A DNA stretch of 64,000 nucleotides from Cyathus striatus (Eukaryota > Basidiomycota > Agaricomycetes > Agaricales > Nidulariaceae), in assembly GCA_025738555.1 (NCBI GenBank), contig JAOVFP010000007.1:3348001-3412000 (forward strand), in the 5' to 3' direction. Both the position numbers and the translations under genes were made by a program. How positions within the stretch are numbered: position 1 is the first letter of the stretch; each line of letters begins with the position of its first letter. The notes below the pieces were generated by a model. That model had not been told where the DNA came from. It worked only from the letters and a program-made list of their open reading frames with translations, and searched no databases. Below are positions 10,869 to 22,155 of this stretch, in pieces.

Positions 10869-11395
10869 CTGGATCATTTCAACCAATTGTTCAGTCACAT
10901 GTCATGCAGGGCCTCCAAACAGAACAATTTTGAGTATTGTCACGTGTTTACAAGAGCATCAAACAAAGGTTCAGGGAAACTAAAATAAAGGTGAAATTCT
11001 GCAAAAAAATTGTCCATCTATGCAATAAATGTAGATACAATAATGTACAGTATGATTCAGTGCTCATCCCAAGCTGTAGTAGAATACATAGTGTTTTTGA
11101 ATTTTTCCTCATTCTACACCTAATTTACAAGCATTGAAGTGCACCAGCTACATTTATATCAAGCCATTGTTCATAAAAAAACTATTGTGAAATGAAATGG
11201 CATATAATATATCATTGCTTTACAATTATAGTAAGTAAAACAGCTCTTGCAAGTCCCATAATTCCACCTTGCAGCCATTGTGAGTATGAACAAATTTTAT
11301 CATTTTCATGCACTAAATGAGGCCTCAAACTGAACAATGAAGTCAAAATTTCAGTCATGCTAAAAATGAGTGAGCGATTGGTCAAAATGATCCAG
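10869..11395. mobile_element. TA-flanked MITE (Tc1/mariner-like), 527 bp
   Basis: TIRs start CTGGATCATTTCAACCAAT and end with the inverse ATTGGTCAAAATGATCCAG. They are flanked by TA on both sides (10867-10868, 11396-11397). The paralogous site in KDZ copy B (TA at 27898-27899) is empty and otherwise collinear, which fixes both ends exactly. No coding capacity. Confidence 0.93.
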
Positions 11396-11706
11396 TAGTC
11401 TGTGGAATCCAGCCAGACTCCAGCTGGACTCATTTTGGCTGCAAGTCCAGCCAATTTTTTCAATTCTGATCCAGTTCCAGTCCACATGGAGTTCACCTGG
11501 AGTCTGCCAGGAATCCTTTCATTAGCTGGAGTCCAGCAAGTTTAGCAGGAATTCCATTGGACTAAATCCTTTTGGAACTCACCCAGACTCCAGTTGGAAC
11601 TAGGCAGACATGGACTCTCTATTAGCTACCATTAGTATTAGTATTACTATTCACTTGTTATTAGTATTAGTTACCTTTTATTAATTTATAGTAAAAATAT
11701 GCAATG

Positions 11707-11786
11707 AGCTGGAATCGAACCCTGTTCAAACACATAAGTCATGTGAGTAACTTGAATGTACACTATACCAATAGACCAAATGGTCT
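11707..11786 (-). ncRNA. tRNA-derived sequence inside KDZ copy A
   Basis: On the minus strand an A-box-like TGGTCTATTGG (11778-11768) precedes a B-box GGTTCGATTCC (11721-11711) at tRNA-like spacing. The acceptor stem does not pair. The same unit is in copy B at 28207-28286, so it was part of the element before the copies separated. It may be a tRNA pseudogene or SINE head, possibly supplying a Pol III promoter. Confidence 0.5.
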
Positions 11787-12239
11787 TACATTTTCTAGAG
11801 ACAGTATGGTACATAATCACCATATATATCACTTTCCTTAAATGGTATGTCATTTTTCCCACCATGTTTTTTCTTTCTCTCCCACATCATGCCTCACCCT
11901 CCCATGTCAGTGCATTGCTCATGTCATCACTTCATGCCTCCTTCCCATGTCATTGCCTCAAGCCCCCTCCCACATTGTTGCCCCAAGCCCTCTTCCCACA
12001 TCATCACCCCATGACCTACTCCAACATCTTCACCTCAAGCCCTGCTCCTATGTTGTCACCCACCAATCATTTTCAGCAGGCAACAAATCAATCTTCTTCA
12101 CACAGGCACCATGATGGGAAGAGTGTGTGTGTGAGCACATACATGGCTATAAGTGAGTATATACTCTTCTTTTCCCTCTTCCCTCTCCCATCTCACTCTC
12201 TGCCTCCTTCTTGTCTAGGCTCACCCTCCTCTGCTGCCA

Positions 12240-13505
12240 CCTTGTCTCACAAATGATGAGGACAAGTGTATGTCTCCTCCCTCCTCCTATGCCTCCGTGT
12301 CTTGCAAGTGATGAGGATGAGCGTGCATCTCCCTGCTCCCCCCATGCCTCCTTGTCTCACAAGTGATGAGGATGAGTGTGTGTCTCCCCTACTCTCATGC
12401 CTCCTCATCTCACAAGTGATGAGACAAGTGTGCATCCCCCCTCCTTGTCTGGCAAATGATGAGGAGGAGGATGCTGTCTCCCCCCCTTCCCTGCCTCATC
12501 TCACAAGTAATGAAAGTGATGGCAGCACCATGTCTCCCCCTCCCCCCTGCCTCCTCGTCCCACAAATGATGAGGACAAGTGTGCCATCCTCCCCTCCTCC
12601 CCTGCCTCATCTCACAGGTGATGAGAGTGACAGTGTCACCATGTTTTCCCATCCCCCTTCCACATCCCCCCTCCTCTCCCCCACCTTGAGCATGCACATG
12701 TCCCCCTCCTTTCCACCTCAAACCTCCTCCATCCTCTATTGTCCCTCCCCAACCTTGTCTGGCAAGTGATGAGTGTGCATAGTCTCTGTGCACATCCCCC
12801 TCTCCCCTCACACATCCTCTGTCCCTTGTCCTCTCATCACTCTCTCCCCCACCTCATCTAGCAAGTGACAAGTGTGCATGCATCCCCCTTCCTTGTCACC
12901 TGCCAGGATGAACATGCACATGCCCCCCTCCTCTCTACCTCAAATGTCCTCTGTCCCCCATTGTCCTCTCCCCCCATTGTCCTCTCCCCCATCTCATCTA
13001 GCAAGTGATAAGCATGCATATGTCCCCCCTCCTTATCACTTGCCAGGACAAGCATGCATATGCCCCCCTCCTCTCTACCTTGAATGACCTCTGTCCCCCA
13101 TCATCCTCTCCCCCCTTTGTCCTCTCCCCCACCTTTTCTAGCAAGTGACAAGCATATGTGCATCCCCACACATGTCCCCCTCTCCACCTCACATGTCCTC
13201 CATCCCCTCATCCCCTCATCATCCTCTCTCCCACCTTGTCTGGCAAGTGATGAGTATGTGTGTGTGTGTGTGCATCCTCCCTTCTCATCACTTGCCAGGA
13301 CAAGTGTGTGCACATCCCCCTCTTCTCCACCTCAAATGTCCACCATCCCTCTGTTGTCCTCTCCCCCAGCTCATCTGGCTGTGTGTGTATGCATCCCCAC
13401 ATATGTCCCCCTCCTCTCCACCTCCTCCCACCTCCTCCATCCCCCCATCATCCTGTCCCCCACCTCATCTGGCAAGTGATGAGTGTGTGTGTGCACATGT
13501 CCAAA
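12240..13505 (+). repeat. Expanded array of TGGCAAGTGATGAGGATGAG-type repeats in KDZ copy A
   Basis: Units of about 40 bp and longer multiples contain CTTGTCTGGCAAGTGATGAGG and C-rich spacers. One frame gives recurring acidic peptides such as LTSDEDE.VSP. The matching region in copy B (28690-28995) is only about 0.3 kb, so the array has expanded about fourfold here or contracted there. It corresponds to the low-complexity, acidic N-terminal part of the first KDZ gene. Confidence 0.8.
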
Positions 13506-13529
13506 GGTTCTTCAAGGAGTGAAGGTAAA

Positions 13530-14980
13530 CCTACTATTTTTATAAATATATATGTACTAACTCTAAGTAGGTGGCATTCTTAGAGGAAATGCACTTGGGA
13601 ATCACCCAAATGCCACTGACTTTCACAGTGCTATTGAAAGCACTGCTGTTGGTCCAGTTAAGGGGCAGTTTTGGCTGTATGTATCCAATGCAGATCCTAG
13701 TAGTTTATATGTCTATGAAAGTAAGGCTTGGAATATTCTTGGAAATTTCGAATCCACTGTTAAGGATGATGAAGAAGTTGACTGGCTCAGGATTGATGGT
13801 AAGCATATTTTGCCAATACTAAGTGTAGCTATATATTTTATTCTTTTATTCTTGTACTATTTACTTATATTGTGTTGTTTTATAGTCTGGATTTATGCCA
13901 AATGCACCACCCTCCCTTGATGTTGAGACATATTCTATTTGGTCTAAGTCAGCTGGAAGCTCTGCAGCCAGTTCTCATGCTGTTTCTTGTTCTCATACCC
14001 CTTCTCTCATTCAAAGGGGTGGAATCTCAGAGCAATGCACTGAAGAGCTTATTGAGGTTCTAAAGCTTCCTTGGGATATTCTTGAGAGCACAGCCCCTGG
14101 ACTTTGAGTTGCATATCAGAGGTATCTTTCCTGTATAAAGGCAGTTTCTGACCACAACATCATGGATAAGAACAGAACTTGGCCAGTTGCAAAGGCAACA
14201 AAGAAGGAAATCATCACAGTTTTTGTATTGTCTTCAGCCTGGTATGAGAACTACTCAAATTTTGATAAGATTGCAGATTTTCCAGCAATGCAGACTTGAT
14301 TGGCTGAGGATCAGGATAGTCCTTCTGATCTGGATCTTTGAGACTTTGAAAATGATTATTATACATTTTTGGATCTGAAAAAGTGGCTTAAGGAGAAGAA
14401 GGAGAAAAGGAAGGGAAAGGGAAAGTGTTACGATTTCTTCTTTATTTACATATGTTTTCTTTACTTTCCATTGACTTTTTTGGTATCACCTTTGATACCA
14501 AACACATGACTCTTATTTACACAGTCTTGATTCTTTCTGACTTGCTTTGAGTCATACTACTATACTTAGTTTTCTTTCTTTCTTCTTACTGCGCTGCAGC
14601 AATGCACAGTCAATGCACAGCATTCTGACTCATAGGTACTTATTATTAGCATGAACTAGTTTGTATTTAAACAGTAAGAACTTGGGCTGTAGAGCTCAAG
14701 CTTCAGCTTAAATCAAATTAGCTTCACTTTGATTCATTCACTTCACTTGTACTTAAGTCTAAACAACTTAAGAGCTTGTGAATTGAGACTACTTGATTTC
14801 AATACTGATCTACTTGTTCTTTGAACTTGTAAATCACATGACTATTGGACTTGTATGGTAAAATGTCCCAACCAGAACTTTATCATAACAGAAAGGGAAA
14901 GAGCAAGGAGAAGGGAGGAAGAGATGAGAAAGCTCATGAGGAAAAAGAGAAGTCTAGTTCAAAATAGCACAAGTAAGTAT
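13530..14980 (+). pseudogene. KDZ copy A, remnant of the first element gene
   Basis: Exons match copy B 29488-30589 (GGILRGNAFGNHP-type start, FMPNAPPSLDVETYSIW, DKNRTWPVAKATKKEI, and a Lys-rich C-terminus). An internal deletion joins the sequence before and after the segment encoding TVMVPGVASFTL in B. A TGA interrupts the frame where B has a Trp codon near 14297, and a solo LTR splits the Lys-rich end. Function unknown; see the copy B entry. Confidence 0.7.
14426..14890. mobile_element. Solo LTR of a retrotransposon, 465 bp
   Basis: It begins TGTTACG and ends CATAACA, giving the TG..CA inverted ends of an LTR. It is flanked by the 5-bp duplication GAAAG (14421-14425 and 14891-14895). KDZ copy B is uninterrupted at the matching place (about 30501-30510). 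A TATA-like ATTTAAA lies near 14666. No internal retroelement sequence remains, as expected after LTR-LTR recombination. Gypsy or copia cannot be decided. Confidence 0.9.
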
Positions 14981-15026
14981 ATTGAATTTAAATTATAATA
15001 GTTTACAATGGAATTTTTCAGTTGGG

Positions 15027-15645
15027 CTTAATATGCCTAGTGTACTTCTATCTACTATAAAAACATTATTTCTATATTCTACATGCTACTTACAAACAGT
15101 ATAATATATCTGGGTTGCAATTAGTAGCTAAGGTAGAGGTCCTGGATTGTTAGCTAGCATGGGAATGATTCACACTAATAAGAGACATAACTAGCCTAAG
15201 TAGGAAAGCATCTAAGAATAGAAACACTAAGGTCAGAGCTTATTCTTGACATTAGTGGGAAATAATTACCAGTAAGGCCAGAGAGATCAAGCTAAGTGCT
15301 TGTCTATTCTAATAATAGGATATTGAAGTCATATGTTATTGTGTCATAGGAAAAGGCATGAGGACTTAGACTCATGGCAAATGCCACTATCTAACCATGC
15401 TGTACCAGCACTGTACATCAACATGCCATAGGCGCCTGGCCAGGTCTGAGATCTGGCATTCCTGGCAGGCTTATTCAGCAGTTCCCATTTCCATGCATCA
15501 AAGCACACAGCATCATGCCTCCGTATGGAGCATTCTTCCTGCAGGATGAGTTATTGTCCTTTGCTATCTTCCCATATGGATGCATTCTTGGCGCTTGTAT
15601 GTTTGTCTATCTGTGATTTACTCTGGTCCATCCCAGACAGCTAGT
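15027..15645. other. Sequence in KDZ copy A with no counterpart in copy B
   Basis: It replaces the copy B segment 30640-31220. It contains short GC-richer parts (around 15420-15600) but no gene-like frame or clear terminal repeats. Probably another insertion with eroded ends. Confidence 0.45.
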
Positions 15646-17040
15646 ATTGATGCTGTTCATATAATATGTCCTATAGCTGCAGAGTGTGAGATACTGAGCT
15701 GGGACCACAGGTAATGCACAACTAAAACTAAACAATATTATACTAATACATATTTTAAGCACTGTGCATATGACAATTGTTCCAACACACTTGTAAATCA
15801 TAGAGGAGGTGTATTTTGTGATGTTCACAACCAAGAATTTGGAGCAAGATGCAGTAATTTACACTCCCCCAAGAGGTCTGTATGGATCTGTACAGACCTG
15901 TATAGATACCATACAGAATTTATATGGTGGCTATTATTATTATTAGAGGTGACTATTCTATACAGATTTCATACATATTCTGCATGGATTCTGTGAGGAT
16001 TTATGCAGAATCTGTAAGATCTATTTAATACCTTAATTTTCCTCTTTCAAATTACAATGAATACTATTAAAACTGTTAATTCATAATCTCATCTCATTCC
16101 TACCATCATCTTGTCTCCATTGCCACCTTGTTACAGGTGTCAAGTGTAACCCTAGGTGGAAAGTGTGACACTACATGAAATCTGTGATACATTCAATATA
16201 TAGTATCATGCTCAATGTATAGTGTCATGCCTAATGTATAGTATCACACTCAATGTATAGTGTCACACTCAACACTTAGTGTCATGCATAAAGCATAGTG
16301 TCACATTTAATATATAGTGTGACACTCAACACTTAGTGTCATGCTTAATGCATAGTTTCACACTCAATGCTTAGTGTCATGCTCAATGCTTAGTGTCATG
16401 CTCAACACTTAGTGTCATGCTTAATGCATAGTGTCACACTTAATGCAGAGTGTCATGTGCAAGGAAATAAGTATAATAAGATTCTGTACAAAATTTTCAG
16501 GTCTGTAATGCAGAATTCTGAGGAATTCTGTATAATCCATATGGAATTTTCAGAATCTGTGTGGAATCTGCACAGATCCAAAAAAACCTCTGCCAAAAAG
16601 AAAAAAATCTGTGCAAATTCCACACAGATTCCAAAAATTCTGTATGGATTCTGCATGGATTCTGCATGGATCTGTACAGAACACATAGCTAAGTGTAAAG
16701 AGCTCACAAGATGCCATGTTCATGACTGTCAAAGTCAAAATATAGATAATACACAAGCTTGCAATGAGCACCAGGAAATGTGGTGTAAATATAATTTAGA
16801 ACATAGTTCAGATTATTTAAATGGTGCATGAAGAATGCTTTGCAAACCAGCTGAACATCCACCTTGGAATAAAAACCAAGAAAGACATGTTCAGCAGCCT
16901 CATGATGAGTCAGATACCAATATTTCAAAGATATCTCATTATTTTAGTGCCTCTCACTATTATTGTGTAGAAACAATATGTGCTCCATGTGGTGCTGTAA
17001 TTGCATGGACAAAGTTTGTGAAGTGCTATCAATACTGAAG
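15646..17040 (+). pseudogene. KDZ copy A, remnant of the transposase gene
   Basis: It retains fragments matching copy B at 31220-31270 (HIICPIAAE), 31880-32030 (CxC6 start) and 32031-32341 (NTQACNEHQEMW to YYCVETICAPCG). The catalytic part corresponding to B 32342-33013 is deleted. The CxC6 cluster is interrupted by the 854-bp element at 15852-16705. It cannot encode an active transposase. Confidence 0.85.
15852..16705. mobile_element. Non-autonomous KDZ-like element, 854 bp, uninterrupted
   Basis: The left end is CAGTAATTTACACTCCCCC and the right end GTGTAAAGAGCTC, as in 2335-6405. The left TSD is GCAAGATG (15844-15851); the right is ACAAGATG (16706-16713), one base different. The empty site GCAAGATG is intact in KDZ copy B at 32023-32030. 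Subterminal CTGTACAGA/TCTGTATGGA clusters flank a short core of the 19-bp TGTCACAC satellite (16145-16450). No gene. Confidence 0.95.
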
Positions 17041-17290
17041 GGTGTAGGAAAATGTAGTAAAGAATAGTAGTAGCATGAAATATAATTGATTTGTAAATGT
17101 AGTAGTGAGATAATATGTTATTTATAGGTATGTGCTCCATGTGGTGCTGTAATTACATGGACAAAATTTGTGAAGTGCTATCAATACTGAAGGGTGTGGG
17201 AAAATGTAGTAAAGAATAGTAGTAGCATGAAATATAATTGATTTGTAAGACGTAGTAGTGGGATAGTATGTTATCAATAGATGTGGGAAA
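16977..17290 (+). repeat. 152-bp direct duplication
   Basis: TATGTGCTCCATGTGGTGCT occurs at 16977 and again at 17129, and the following sequence is near-identical. The duplication spans the deletion junction of the KDZ copy A transposase, so it arose after that deletion. Confidence 0.85.
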
Positions 17291-17299
17291 ATATCAATC

Positions 17300-17530
17300 T
17301 CCATTTCTTGCTGTGAAGTTCACCTGGAGTCTACCTGGAGTCCACCTGGAGTCTTACACAGAACTTACTTTAAAAAATACAAAGTCCATCAGGACTCCAC
17401 CAGGACTCCTTATATTCCAGCAGGATGTCATCAGGACAATATCTATTCCACCTGGACTCCACCCAGACTCCACCAGATTCCATCAGGACTCCACTGGACT
17501 CCACCTGGACTATCTGGATGGACTGGGGGG
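17300..17530. repeat. Right subterminal repeats of KDZ copy A
   Basis: A cluster of CCACCTGGACT / CCATCAGGACT words about 11 bp apart ends in a run of 12 or more G just inside the terminus. The equivalent cluster in copy B is at 33160-33415. Confidence 0.8.
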
Positions 17531-17548
17531 GGGGGGCATAAGGTACTG

Positions 17549-18800
17549 TATTATAGGCTTATAGTAGTAATATACACTTCAAACTAACCAATGATTGCAT
17601 ATGATCACTATAATAATTGTAATAGATATATAGTAGTTACATTAGAAACAGGCAATCATGAGATAGATGATTGCCACAATCATAAAACACTTCATTTTTA
17701 TGATCATTCTGGCTAACACCATTCTCAAGTCCAAAATTATGGGCAGTTTCATGTGTTCCTGGACTGAAATGATGCATCAGGCAGTGCATAGGAGTGATAG
17801 GTTTGGGAGCCTTCATGTGGAACAGTGAATGGAGACAGAAACAGAGTGTCTTCATATTCAACAGATGTGATGGTGTGATTATATTCTGCAATGGCTTTGT
17901 GACATGAGCATTTGTTGAGAGCAAGAGAAGTTGTATGGATGTGGGTGAAAAGCAAGTGCAGTGACAAGTGTATAATGCAATGAAAACTTGATATGTGAGC
18001 ACTTGACAGTTGTGGAGTACTTAGATCATCAAACTTGGGCACATAAAGTCAGTTCCAAACAAAAGCTATAAGATCAATCACTTTACTGGTGGTGCAGAAG
18101 CACCAGTGAGATTCAACAAAGTTTAAAATTCCTGTTTAAGGGGTCAACATGTAAATATCAGATGAAAAGATGATATAGTACTTAACATGGAGTACTTATA
18201 TTGTGATACAAGGTGTGTTGAATGTAGATAGGGCATGGAAAAACTGAAAGAGATTGAAGCTGAGCTCAAGTGTAAAGGGTAGAAGATGAGTGCTGATTGA
18301 TGAGTGTGCTGCACATTACTTCACAGGCATGCAAATGCACTGTGCCAGGCTGTGCAGGTGGCAGAGTCCAAAATCTTGCAGCACAGTCACAGTTGCTACA
18401 CAGTCACTGCACTGTGCTGGCTGCACTAAAGAGCAGCAAGCAGAGTGTACAAATATAGATCTGGACTGCTGAAGGGCTGTAGAAATTGCCTTATAAGGTG
18501 ATTTTGGACTTGAAAATGCACAATTAGCCAAAGTCCGGTATGGAGGGTGTGTGTCAAATCAGACTACAGTATGTGAGTCATCCACTACAAAAACAACATT
18601 GACACACATGACCTACTGTCTGACTATGGGAGACTATCTGTACACATAAATTTACAACAATGTCAAAGTGTGCAGTAAAGAATGAATAAATTTTGCATGG
18701 GCCTTATTGTGGACATAGAACATGACCATGGCAAAGTATACACTGGTAGCACTCAAGTTTTGAAGCAAAGCAAATGTGTTGTTGAGCTATGCATCAATGT
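17549..18800. other. CpG-poor stretch with eroded coding-like fragments
   Basis: On the minus strand near 18040-17750 there is a fragment with TSVEYEDTLFLSPFTVPHEG, but stops and frame breaks surround it and I do not recognise it. The rest shows no gene, RNA or repeat ends. Confidence 0.4.
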
Positions 18801-19372
18801 GGTGTATTTTCTCTTTTTAGGGTTTATCAGTTGGCTTCAAGAAAGTTGACATCACTCTTGATTGAACTCTATCCCCTTTGCTCACCTTGAACACCATAAA
18901 TCAGTACCACTGCACCCCTTGCACAAGCCAATTTATTCAAGATCTCCTACCAAGTCTCCTTCAAATAGCTATCTGTGGGTGTAGGAATTGGTAATGGTAG
19001 TAGAGATGACAGTAGAGAAGGAACCAGGGACTCTCTTGGCAAAGGCATAAGTCTTTGACTTGTGCTTCAGGTTTCCTTTAAGTATTTTATGCTCTGCAGA
19101 TTGTTTTATATCTCTAAATAATGTATTTGTAGTAATATTAATTGTAGCCTATTGCTTGCTTGCAGGGTGTGGGGGAGAGTATGCACTTTGTGCACACCTC
19201 ACAACTTGATCATGATCAACCTTCTTCCTGGGAGACTTAGATGAGCACTGACACCCATCCATTAGTCTTGACAAAGTCTTGCCACAATGGGTGAGGCTCA
19301 GACCCCATAAATTAGGAAAGACTGTCTTTGTTGAATCCACACCAGTTGGTTCTAATTTGATACTAATATCTG
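18800..19372. pseudogene. Fossil of the 3' end of a DIRS-type element
   Basis: It aligns with 59240-59560: CTTTGACTTGTGCTT, then a TGCACTTTGTGCACACCTC palindrome region, then a TAGTCTTGAC..GTGAGGCTCA stretch. CpGs of the 59-kb copy are mostly TG or CA here. The element at 19381-20645 inserted just downstream. No open frame remains. Confidence 0.65.
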
Positions 19373-19380
19373 GCTTGTTA

Positions 19381-20645
19381 CAGTATATTGCACTCTCCCA
19401 CATTCTCACTGGACTCTCATTGGACTCTCACCACAGTCTCAATAGTCTCAGTAGAATTCATATAGTAATAGAAATAAATATCTTGAGTGATAAGTGTGAC
19501 ACTGCTTGCTGAATGTAATGCTGTGTGCTAAGTGTGACAACACATAGTGAGTGTGCTGAGTGTGACACTATGCTGATTCCACTGGACTTAAGCAACTGGA
19601 CTCTACCTAGACTCTATTGTCACAGTTGTAATGTGTTTCCCACAGTCATCATACTTGTCACACATATGTGAAAGTGTGACATATTGGAAAGCGTGGGAAA
19701 AGTGTGACATGTTGGAAAATATTAGAAAAAGCGTGACATGTGTGACAATCGTGGGAAAAGTGTGACATGTCTGGAAAGTGTCACATAGCAAACAGCGCGA
19801 CATGTTGAAAAATGCGTGACAAGCGTGGGAAAGTGTGACGTACGTGACAAGTGTGGGAAAATTCCGACATGTTGAAAAAGTGTGGCAAGTGTAATAGCTA
19901 TAACATGTCACATATTTCCCACGCTTGTCACATATGTCACGCTTTTTCTAATATTTTCCAACATGTCACGCTTTTTCCAACATTTTCCGATGTGTCACGC
20001 TTTTTCATACATTTTTCAACATGTCACACTTTCATATGTATGTGACAAGTATGATAACTGTGGGAAACACATTACAACTGTGACAATAGAATCTAGGTAC
20101 AGCTTAGGCACTTGAGTTCAGTAGAGTTCAGGTAGTGTCAGTACACTATGTCACATATATTACATAGTGTCACACTCATCACATAGTATTATACTCAGCA
20201 CATGACATCACACTCTCCACACTCAGCACATCATGTCACACTCAGTACTATATGACATGTGTGATATGTGACATGTGAGAAAAATGTGACATGTGTGACA
20301 CGTGAGGAAAGTGTGACATATGTGACACGCGTGACATATGAGAAAAATGTGACCTAGGTGACATATGTGATGCACAGAAAAGTGTGACATATGGGAAAGG
20401 TGTGACTATGTATGACATATATGATCACATATGAATCCAATAGTGCTAATAATAGTTCAATACTCAGTGGGTTTTCTCAGTAGATTCTCATTGTACTCTC
20501 TGAGAGTCTCACTAGACTCTCTCCACACTCTCAATACTCCCACTAAAATTAATGGTAATTCTCACTACAGTCTTGAGACTCTCACTGGACTCTCACTGGA
20601 CTCTCACTGGAGTCCAGTGAGACTGTGGGTCAGTGTAATGACCTC
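19381..20645. mobile_element. Non-autonomous 8-bp-TSD element with a palindromic core, 1265 bp
   Basis: A perfect TSD, GCTTGTTA, occurs at 19373-19380 and 20646-20653. The left end is CAGTATATTGCACTCTCCCAC and the inverted right end GTGGGTCAGTGTAATGACCTC. Subterminal clusters at 19395-19460 and 20470-20630 use the word CTCACTGGACT. The core holds TGTGACAT/TGTGACAC repeats, including a large palindrome. No gene. It belongs to the same group as 2335-6405. Confidence 0.92.
19606..20100. repeat. Long palindrome (about 0.5 kb)
   Basis: The outer arms CTATTGTCACAGTTGTAATG (about 19612) and its inverse (about 20070-20090) match almost perfectly for about 60 bp. The inner arms consist of AAAAAGCGTGACATGT-type repeats in opposite orientations, meeting near 19850. 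This could form a very long hairpin in DNA or RNA. Confidence 0.85.
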
Positions 20646-20653
20646 GCTTGTTA

Positions 20654-21517
20654 CTGGTATTGTATGGTATTGTATTAGAGTCTGCATTGTAACTTTAATT
20701 GAATCATGTGTCTCATTCTTGAGTGATCAAAACTTACTCATTAAATATAATGTATCTTTGAACTTTCAATGACTTGTATTAGCTTGCTCTCTAGTTTTAT
20801 GGGAAAAAGTCATTGCAATAGCTTTACAGCTTAGGTAAAGTGTTGATTGACTTGCTGGTGGTATGATACTGCTAAAAATTACATTTACAGTGCTTTATAT
20901 TCCGCAATGCTTGTGTTTAAATCAGTTCACTGGCTCAGTCTTTTAATTAGGCATTATACCTACTCTAGGAGTCAATCCAGGGTGCTGATAGTCTAGAATC
21001 TGATTAAATGCCAGGTAGATTATTGTAGTGTATCTGTAATAGTATCAGATAACCTTCTTGACAATTGGAAATTATGATTAATATGTTAGATATTCAGGGT
21101 TGCACAGCTTCTTTGACAGCTGTCACTTGTCACCTGTCATACTTGACAGTTCTGTGATTGACAGATTGACAGCTGTCAGTTACCTTAGTTACATGGACCT
21201 TGGTTGGGACTTTGGTAGACAGCCTCAGTATATATAAACACTCTGTAACTTGGTAGTAGTTAACAAGTTTCCTCCCCATCTTGTGTCTGTGTCAGTGTTT
21301 GTGTCTGAGTTATCTGCTCCCTTATCACCTTCCTTGCTCTTATTATCCCTCTATTCTCTCTCCATCCACCCCCTTTATTCTTGTTACTTCTGACATAATA
21401 ATCAGCTTGATTAATATTCTAGTACTTAATATTCATTTTATTCTGGGTAGTTATTAACTGTGAATATGGCTCTGACAGGATATGATTTGCTAAGTATAGG
21501 AACTATTTAAGTCAAGG
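20654..21517. other. CpG-poor stretch with a possible promoter-like LTR remnant
   Basis: Around 21110-21190 there are four CTGTCA/TGACAG words, and at about 21228 a TATATAAAC box followed by a C/T-rich stretch. This looks like an LTR promoter region, but I could not fix both ends. Otherwise nothing seen. Confidence 0.35.
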
Positions 21518-21519
21518 TA

Positions 21520-22155
21520 CAGTGCCATCAGCGACTTCCCAGCATCTGATTTGGCAGGGAGCCATCATTTTTGGTAAAACTTAAACTACATTTTATAATT
21601 GTGTCCTTTCACTTCAGAAATACATTTAATGGCATTAGATAGACTAGTTCTAATGATGATGTGCTTCCCAAGTTGATTGGACAACTATTTTTTCTATTTT
21701 TTCCTGGGCGGCCAGAAAAATGAAACATGATGTATTATGTAATAATTAATTACCATATATGGTATACATTACATAATCGCACCACCTCAATTCTAAGCTC
21801 GAGCGATGATGTCCATCCAAATACTTTGAGGTATACAAAGGTGTAAAGTATATTTTTTAACCATGTACACATCCTGTTGGATGTTAAGTTCAATTCTACA
21901 GTGCCATCAGTCACTTCTCAACGTCTGATTTGGCAGGGAGCCATCAATTTTTGTCAAACTCAAACTACATTTCAGCAACTTATTTAATTGTCACAGAATC
22001 ATGTTTAATGGTGATATATAGGCTAGTTCTATCTTTACTGTACTTTTCAAGTCAATTGGACGAATTTTTTCTTCAGCCTTGGAAAAAGTGAAGCAAGACA
22101 TATTACATAATATTATTATGTACTAATATATGCAAACATTCTCATGCTAAAGCTA
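21520..22155 (+). repeat. Direct repeat, two copies 379 bp apart
   Basis: CAGTGCCATCAGCGACTTCC at 21520 and its variant at 21899 start two copies alignable for about 250 bp (TTTGGCAGGGAGCCATCA is shared). Both are preceded by TA. A short inverted relative, GGTGCCCGTTGGCACTGTA, lies at 27550-27567 beyond the DIRS-type element. They may be ends of an older TA-type element or terminal repeats of the retroelement. Confidence 0.75.

Larger units (their letters stand above)
10772..17548 (+). mobile_element. KDZ transposon copy A, degenerate, with nested insertions
   Basis: The left end (GAGGTCTTTATGCTCACCC) and right end (GGCATAAGGTACTG) correspond to those of copy B at 27803-33433, and the interiors align over long stretches. 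Relative to B, copy A lacks several exons (counterparts of about 28990-29400, 29620-29780, 30640-31220, 31275-31880 and 32342-33013). It has gained insertions at 10869-11395, 14426-14890 and 15852-16705. The flanking 8-mers (CAATATAT, TATTATAG) do not match, so the TSD has been lost or the ends were rearranged. Most CpGs of B appear here as TG or CA, so this copy is the older one. Confidence 0.85.

Noticed and set aside
11707..11786. Functional tRNA gene
   Set aside because: A and B boxes are present but acceptor and T stems do not pair; same for 1292-1376 and 28207-28286.
12266..13583. Several Pro/Ser-rich plus frames over 100 aa
   Set aside because: They are alternative frames of the C-rich repeat array in KDZ copy A; only the acidic frame may reflect the original gene.
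10772..17548. Perfect TSD for KDZ copy A
   Set aside because: Flanking 8-mers CAATATAT and TATTATAG differ; the TSD is not supported, unlike copy B.
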